Below are positions 14,749 to 19,310 of a stretch of DNA of 19,310 bases, one piece after another. The stretch lies in NCBI GenBank assembly GCA_026645575.1, contig JAPKMW010000147.1, positions 1-19,310 on the forward strand. Reading direction: 5' to 3'. The translations under genes were made by a program, and so were the position numbers. The notes under the pieces were generated by a model that was not told where the DNA came from, made no database searches, and was given only the letters and a program-made list of their open reading frames with translations. Source of the stretch: Caldilineaceae bacterium. GTDB lineage: Bacteria > Chloroflexota > Anaerolineae > Caldilineales > Caldilineaceae. Position 1 is the stretch's first letter. Every line of letters begins with the position of its first letter.

Positions 14749-16941
14749 GTGCTATTTTCGCATGAAGAATTTCAACATGTCCGCTATGCCTGGGACGATG
14801 CCAAAGCTGTAACGCTCGACGGCGTGGAGCGACTGGTCTACCGCTCCAACCTGCTGGGCGATGACCAGCGGGTCACCAACACCGGCGGCGGCAACACCTC
14901 GTCGAAAGTGCTGATGACCGACCCGTTGACTGGCGAAGAGGTTGAAGTGCTGTGGGTCAAAGGCTCCGGTGGCGATCTGCGCACCTCCAAGCGGGACAAT
15001 TTTGCGGCCCTCTACATGGACAAACTCAACCGCCTGCGCGCTATGTATGAAGCGTCGCCGGACAAAGGGGTAAAGACACCGATTGAAGATGAGATGGTGA
15101 GCAAATACCCCCATACCTATTACAACCTCAATACCCGCGCCGCCTCCATCGACACGCCGCTGCATGGCTTTATCCCCCACAAAATTGTCGATCATACCCA
15201 TCCCAACGCCGTCATCGCCATTGCCGCGTCCAAGGATGGCAAAGAATTAACGCCCGAAATCTTTGGCGATGACATCGGCTGGGTTGACTGGCAACGTCCC
15301 GGCTTTGACCTGGGGTTGGTGATGGGGGCGATGGCCAAGGCTGCTCCCAAACTCAAGGGCTTGGTGATGGGCGGCCACGGGCTGATCAATTGGGCCGAGG
15401 ATGACAAAAGCTGCTATGAACTAAGCCTCTCCATCATCGAAAAGGCGGCGCGCTATATCGCCAGTCGCGACAAGGGCGATCAGACCTTTGGCGGCCAAAA
15501 ATATGCCCCTCTAGACGATGCCGCCAAAGAAGCACTGCTGGTCGAAGTGTTGCCCAAGCTGCGCGGCATGGTGAGCCAGCAGAGCAAATTTATCGGCACA
15601 GTGCAGTCGGACGCCACCATTCTGGAATTTGTCAACAGCCATGACGCCGCCCGCCTGGCCGAACTCGGCACCTCCTGCCCCGATCACTTCTTGCGCACCA
15701 AGATCAAGCCGCTTTATGTCGATTGGAACCCACAGGCCGAAACGGTCGCCACCCTGATCAGCAAACTGGAAAGCGGCTTGGGCCAATATCGTCAGGATTA
15801 CGCTGCCTACTACGAAGCGTGCAAACATCCCGACTCCCCAGCCATGCGCGACCCCAACCCGACGGTGATTCTCATCCCCGGCGTCGGCATGATCGCCTGG
15901 GGCAAGAACAAGAGCGAAAGCCGCGTCACCGCCGAGTTTTACAACTGTGCCGTCGCCGTCATGCGCGGGGCCGAGGCGATCAGCGAATATGTGGCGCTGC
16001 CCAAGCAAGAAGCCTTTGATATTGAATATTGGCTATTGGAAGAGGCCAAGTTGCGTCGGATGCCGCCCGATAAGGAATTTGCGCGTAATGTGGTCGTGGT
16101 CATCGGCGCCGGCAGCGGTATCGGCAAAGCTGTCGCCCATCGCATGGCCAAGGAAGGTGCGCACATTGTCTGCGCCGATCTCAGCGCCGCCGCCGCTCAA
16201 GCCACCGCTGATGAATTGACCAAGAAATATGGGTTAGGCATCGGCGTCGCCGGTACGGGGATCTCGGCTTGCGGGCCGGCCATCGGTCTGGCCGTTGATG
16301 TGACCAACCGGGCCAGTGTGCAGGAAATGTTCAAGCAGGTGCTGTTGGCCTATGGCGGCATTGACAATGTCGTCATCACCGCCGGCATCTTTATTTCCCC
16401 AGACAACACCGGCCACATTCCCGATGAGCGTTGGGACACCACCTTTGCCGTCAACGTCAAGGGCGCCTACATTGTGGCTGATGAAGCACGTAACATTTGG
16501 GCCACGCAAAAGTTACCCGGTTCATTGGTGATTACCACCAGCGTCAATGGCGCCGTTGCCAAAAAAGGCTCGGTGGCCTATGACACCAGCAAAGCCGCCG
16601 CCAACCATCTGGTGCGCGAACTATCAATTGAATTGGCCCCACTGGTGCGCGTCAACGGCGTGGCGCCGGCTACGGTTGTCGCCGGCAGCGCCATGTTCCC
16701 CCGCGATCGGGTGATGAGTTCGCTGGCAAAGTACGAAATTGCGTATAGTGACACAGAGGATACGGAGACGCTGCGCAATCGCCTGGCCCAGTTCTACGCT
16801 CAACGCACGCTGACCAAACTGCCGATCCTACCGGAAGACCAGGCCGAAGCGGCCTACCTGCTGTTGAGTAGCGCCTTTGGCAAAACAACAGGACAAATTG
16901 TCAATGTCGATGGTGGGTTGATCGAGGCGTATTTGCGGTAG
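14749..16941 (+). CDS. Bifunctional class II aldolase/short-chain dehydrogenase (rhamnulose-1-phosphate aldolase/lactaldehyde dehydrogenase type)
   Basis: 730 residues with two fused enzymes. The N-terminal class II aldolase domain has TGGGNTSSK (45-53) for phosphate binding and zinc ligands H149, H151 and H210 (DHTHPN, GGHGLIN). The C-terminal short-chain dehydrogenase domain has the nucleotide motif GAGSGIG (453-459) and the catalytic set Ser598, Tyr611, Lys615 (YDTSK). Known members (RhaEW/YuxG type) split L-rhamnulose 1-phosphate into dihydroxyacetone phosphate and L-lactaldehyde and then oxidise the aldehyde to L-lactate. AAGGAG (14735-14740) lies 8 nt before the GTG start, which settles the start. 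No rhamnose isomerase, kinase or transporter is beside it, so the pathway's other genes must lie elsewhere, or the substrate differs. Confidence 0.92.
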   Translation: MLFSHEEFQHVRYAWDDAKAVTLDGVERLVYRSNLLGDDQRVTNTGGGNTSSKVLMTDPLTGEEVEVLWVKGSGGDLRTSKRDNFAALYMDKLNRLRAMYEASPDKGVKTPIEDEMVSKYPHTYYNLNTRAASIDTPLHGFIPHKIVDHTHPNAVIAIAASKDGKELTPEIFGDDIGWVDWQRPGFDLGLVMGAMAKAAPKLKGLVMGGHGLINWAEDDKSCYELSLSIIEKAARYIASRDKGDQTFGGQKYAPLDDAAKEALLVEVLPKLRGMVSQQSKFIGTVQSDATILEFVNSHDAARLAELGTSCPDHFLRTKIKPLYVDWNPQAETVATLISKLESGLGQYRQDYAAYYEACKHPDSPAMRDPNPTVILIPGVGMIAWGKNKSESRVTAEFYNCAVAVMRGAEAISEYVALPKQEAFDIEYWLLEEAKLRRMPPDKEFARNVVVVIGAGSGIGKAVAHRMAKEGAHIVCADLSAAAAQATADELTKKYGLGIGVAGTGISACGPAIGLAVDVTNRASVQEMFKQVLLAYGGIDNVVITAGIFISPDNTGHIPDERWDTTFAVNVKGAYIVADEARNIWATQKLPGSLVITTSVNGAVAKKGSVAYDTSKAAANHLVRELSIELAPLVRVNGVAPATVVAGSAMFPRDRVMSSLAKYEIAYSDTEDTETLRNRLAQFYAQRTLTKLPILPEDQAEAAYLLLSSAFGKTTGQIVNVDGGLIEAYLR

Positions 16942-16953
16942 CCGACGATGGAC

Positions 16954-17030
16954 AACGACAACGAATTGGGGAAACAACGAATGGTAGACCGTACAGCAGG
17001 TAAGTCGTCATTTCCCAATTCGTTGTCGTT
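16954..17030 (+). terminator. Long-arm hairpin between the aldolase and AAA/nuclease-like genes
   Basis: AACGACAACGAATTGGG (16954-16970) is exactly complementary to CCCAATTCGTTGTCGTT (17014-17030). Beyond a single bulged G the stem gains three more pairs (GAAA/TTTC side). The loop is about 43 nt. A T-rich tail TTTCCGTTTT (17031-17040) follows the right arm, so it can act as a terminator for the aldolase gene, whose stop is at 16941. It also separates that gene from the ribosome binding site at 17055. Confidence 0.6.
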
Positions 17031-17070
17031 TTTCCGTTTTCGAACAATTGATCCAAAGAGGAGGTGCTGC

Positions 17071-18639
17071 GTGTTGAAACCACTGCCAATTACAACCTTT
17101 ACCTTCCGCAAAATTATTGAAGATGGGTTGCTCTATGTTGACAAAACGCAGTACCTCTATGAATTGATTCAATACCCCAGCGCTGCCTATTTCCTATCGC
17201 GCCCTCGTCGTTTCGGCAAGAGTTTGCTGATTTCTACGCTCGACGAAATTTTTCGCGGCAACAAAGAGCTTTTTCAAGGCTTATGGATTTATCAGAGTTC
17301 TTATCATTGGGACGCACGACCTGTGATTCGGATCGATTTTAGTCGGCATACGGTCAATGATGCCAAAACCTTGGTGCAGGTCATTGACTATTATCTTGAA
17401 GAAATTGCTCAAGAGTATGGGTTGGTGTTAAAGGGATTTAACTACCAAAGCCGATTTCAAAATTTGATTCGCCAACTGGCGCAGACCAACCGCGTTGTGA
17501 TCCTGGTTGATGAATACGATAAGCCAATCATTGACAATCTTGAGAATACCGAAGAGGCAAAACGTATCCGTGATACATTAAAGGCGTTTTATGGCAGTAT
17601 CAAAGCGATGGATCCATATTTGCACATGGCCTTTATCACTGGCATTAGTAAATTCAGTCAGGTTGGCGTCTTTTCAACCCTGAATAATCTTGTTGATTTG
17701 ACGATGAATACCCATTTTTCGGCAATGTTGGGGCTGACTGAAGCGGAGATCCGGCGTGATTTTGCTGACTACATTGCCGCATTGGCCGCCGAAAACAACC
17801 GTTCACCGGAGGAATTTTTGGCGCAACTGCGCACTTGGTACAATGGTTTCTGTTTTGCTCCAAACGCGGAAAATGTCTATAACCCTTATTCAGTGGTTCA
17901 TCTCTTTTACCATCGTAGTTTTTCCAATTACTGGTTTGAAACGGGAACGCCAACGTTTCTGGTCAAGCTCATCCGCGAGCGTAATTATGACATTGAACAT
18001 TTTGACAATTTAGTGGTGAATGAGATCGACTTCAAAACCTATGAGCTGGAAAGCCTGGAAATTGTACCGTTGCTCTTTCAAACGGGCTATTTGACCATCA
18101 AGTCACACCATCAGGAACCAATGCGCGAGATCGTATACACATTAGGCTACCCGAATTACGAAGTCGAAAATTCCTTTTTTGCCCATCTATTAACCGCCTT
18201 TAGCTATACCGAGCGTACCTTGTCGCGCAGCTATTTGGCAAAATTAATCGATGCTCTCAAAGCCAAAGCACTCGACCAGGTCTTTGAGGTTGTTACCGTT
18301 TTCTTTGCCAACGTGCCTTATAACTTGCACCTCAAATACGAGCAATACTATCAGAGCATTTTCTACACGATCTTTATGATGGTGGGCATGGAAATTACGA
18401 CTGAAGTCGAAACCAATGACGGACGGATTGACGCTGTGGTGGAGCTAACCGATCACATCTTTCTCTTTGAGTTCAAGATCGACAAAAGCGCCAATGAAGC
18501 CTTGCAACAGATCAAGGACAACCATTATTACTACAAATACCGGTTGCACAACAAGCCGATGACCCTCGTTGGCGCTAATTTCAACAGCAAAACGCGTACT
18601 GTCGATGATTGGTCGAGCGAGCTTGACAAGAAAGCCTAG
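17071..18639 (+). CDS. AAA-ATPase-like protein with C-terminal PD-(D/E)XK nuclease-like domain
   Basis: 522 residues. The N-terminal region is of the AAA-ATPase-like family: KPLPITTFTFRKI, then LYVDKTQYLYEL, a P-loop-like RPRRFGKSLL (44-53, Lys50), and a Walker B-like VILVDEYDKPI (143-153). The C-terminus holds a PD-(D/E)XK core: Asp454 (GRIDAVVEL) with Glu467 and Lys469 (LFEFKID). GTG 17071 was chosen because AAAGAGGAGG (17055-17064) lies 6 nt upstream and homology starts at once. An in-frame ATG at 16948 would encode the hairpin as protein, so it is rejected. These proteins are common, often multi-copy, in Chloroflexota, Bacteroidota and clostridia. Their role is unproven, with defence or mobile DNA links suggested. 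Confidence 0.88.
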   Translation: MLKPLPITTFTFRKIIEDGLLYVDKTQYLYELIQYPSAAYFLSRPRRFGKSLLISTLDEIFRGNKELFQGLWIYQSSYHWDARPVIRIDFSRHTVNDAKTLVQVIDYYLEEIAQEYGLVLKGFNYQSRFQNLIRQLAQTNRVVILVDEYDKPIIDNLENTEEAKRIRDTLKAFYGSIKAMDPYLHMAFITGISKFSQVGVFSTLNNLVDLTMNTHFSAMLGLTEAEIRRDFADYIAALAAENNRSPEEFLAQLRTWYNGFCFAPNAENVYNPYSVVHLFYHRSFSNYWFETGTPTFLVKLIRERNYDIEHFDNLVVNEIDFKTYELESLEIVPLLFQTGYLTIKSHHQEPMREIVYTLGYPNYEVENSFFAHLLTAFSYTERTLSRSYLAKLIDALKAKALDQVFEVVTVFFANVPYNLHLKYEQYYQSIFYTIFMMVGMEITTEVETNDGRIDAVVELTDHIFLFEFKIDKSANEALQQIKDNHYYYKYRLHNKPMTLVGANFNSKTRTVDDWSSELDKKA

Positions 18640-19293
18640 CTACACCTCCACCTCATCCAACCCCACCAACCCCTGTTTCAGCGCATAGAGCGCTGCCTGT
18701 GTGCGATGGGCCAAATGGAGCTTGGCCAGAATGTTGCCCACATGACTCTTCACCGTCTCCTCGCTGATGACCAGCGCTTCGGCAATGGCGCGATTGGTGC
18801 GACCATGCGCTAGTTGGCGCAACACGTCGGTTTCCCGTTCGGTCAACCCCGGCTCAATGGTGGTCTGTTCCAGCAACTCTTGCAGCACCGCCCCGGCGAT
18901 TTTTGGGGCCAGCACCGAGCGGCCGAATGCCGCACCCCGTACCGCGTTCAACAACAGATCGGGCGCCGCATCCTTGCGCACATAACCGATGGCGCCGACA
19001 CGTAACGCCGCAATCACGCGCTCCTCATCGGTAAAAGCTGTTAAAACCACCACCTGGGTCTGGGGCAAAAGGGTGCGCAATTTCTGTGTCGTCTGAATGC
19101 CGGTCATCCCGCCGGGCATGAGGAGATCCATCACCACGACATCGGGCAACCAGCGTTCTACCTCTGCCAATAACTCCTCGCCATTAGCCGCTTCTCCAAT
19201 CACGCTGATGTCATCAAACGAGTCCAAAAAACTACGCAGCCCCCGGCGCACGACATGGTGATCGTCCACCAAGACAACACGTACTTTAGCCAT
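18640..19293 (-). CDS. NarL/FixJ-family response regulator with LuxR helix-turn-helix
   Basis: 217 residues. The receiver domain (about 4-120) has the acidic pair D10-D11, phospho-acceptor Asp56 (VVVMDLLMP), Thr85 (VVLTAFT) and Lys107 (YVRKDA), all the residues needed for phosphorylation. The LuxR-type DNA-binding domain covers about 148-210 (LTERETDVLRQLAHGRTNRAIAEALVISEETVKSHVGNILAKL). It is full length for the family. No sensor kinase is in view; it would be expected upstream, beyond base 19310. The start ATG at 19293 has no clear ribosome binding site in the 17 bases available, which fits translational coupling to an upstream gene. Its stop codon touches that of the convergent AAA/nuclease-like gene. 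Confidence 0.93.
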   Translation of the reverse strand: MAKVRVVLVDDHHVVRRGLRSFLDSFDDISVIGEAANGEELLAEVERWLPDVVVMDLLMPGGMTGIQTTQKLRTLLPQTQVVVLTAFTDEERVIAALRVGAIGYVRKDAAPDLLLNAVRGAAFGRSVLAPKIAGAVLQELLEQTTIEPGLTERETDVLRQLAHGRTNRAIAEALVISEETVKSHVGNILAKLHLAHRTQAALYALKQGLVGLDEVEV

Positions 19294-19310
19294 TGGGCAT
19301 TTGTGACAGG

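Noticed and set aside
15511..16008. Open frame of 165 codons antisense to the aldolase
   Set aside because: It is a shadow of a long, well-supported bifunctional gene.
17071..18639. Calling the AAA/PD-(D/E)XK gene a defence system
   Set aside because: The domains alone do not show defence; there is no partner gene, toxin, methylase or mobile element beside it.

Overview
This is about 19.3 kb of bacterial chromosome with moderately high GC. No source is given, so the assignment rests on gene style: a Tat-type sugar-binding lipoprotein, a large XRE–NTPase–TPR regulator, a stand-alone BTAD regulator, an LVIVD-repeat protein and an AAA/PD-(D/E)XK protein. This mix is typical of filamentous Chloroflexota (Anaerolineae/Caldilineae-like). 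That is inference, not proof.

Bases 1-7246 form a co-oriented (+) block that looks like a carbohydrate uptake and processing operon. In order: the tail of an upstream gene, an SGNH/GDSL esterase-like hydrolase, two PhyH-type Fe(II)/2-oxoglutarate dioxygenases, a CUT1-type solute-binding lipoprotein, a WbsX/GH99-like glycan-active protein, and two sugar ABC permeases. No ATPase is encoded here, so a shared MsmK/MalK-type ATPase elsewhere is expected. A promoter-like site with perfect -35 lies before the first dioxygenase. A 16-nt tandem repeat (consensus GACAAGGTGAnnGGGT) occurs at two junctions inside the operon. At one of them it forms a hairpin between the binding-protein gene and the genes after it.

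Bases 7305-12461 are regulatory and envelope genes. On the minus strand is a broken XRE–NTPase–TPR regulator: a central block appears deleted and the two halves are out of frame. Diverging from it are a secreted LVIVD beta-propeller protein and a stand-alone SARP/BTAD regulator. The divergent intergenic space holds an 8-nt inverted repeat around two 10-nt-spaced direct repeats, a good operator candidate.

Bases 12520-14748 hold a decayed nitronate monooxygenase (minus; truncated and frameshifted), then a secreted Tat-type intradiol-dioxygenase-like protein with a Thr/Pro linker. After it come an 18-bp perfect hairpin and a leader with an extended -10 promoter.

Bases 14749-19310 encode a bifunctional aldolase/short-chain dehydrogenase (rhamnulose-1-phosphate aldolase/lactaldehyde dehydrogenase type), an AAA-like/PD-(D/E)XK protein behind a 17-bp hairpin, and a convergent NarL/LuxR response regulator whose stop codon directly abuts that of the nuclease-like gene. 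No rRNA, tRNA, CRISPR array, transposase or phage gene was seen.
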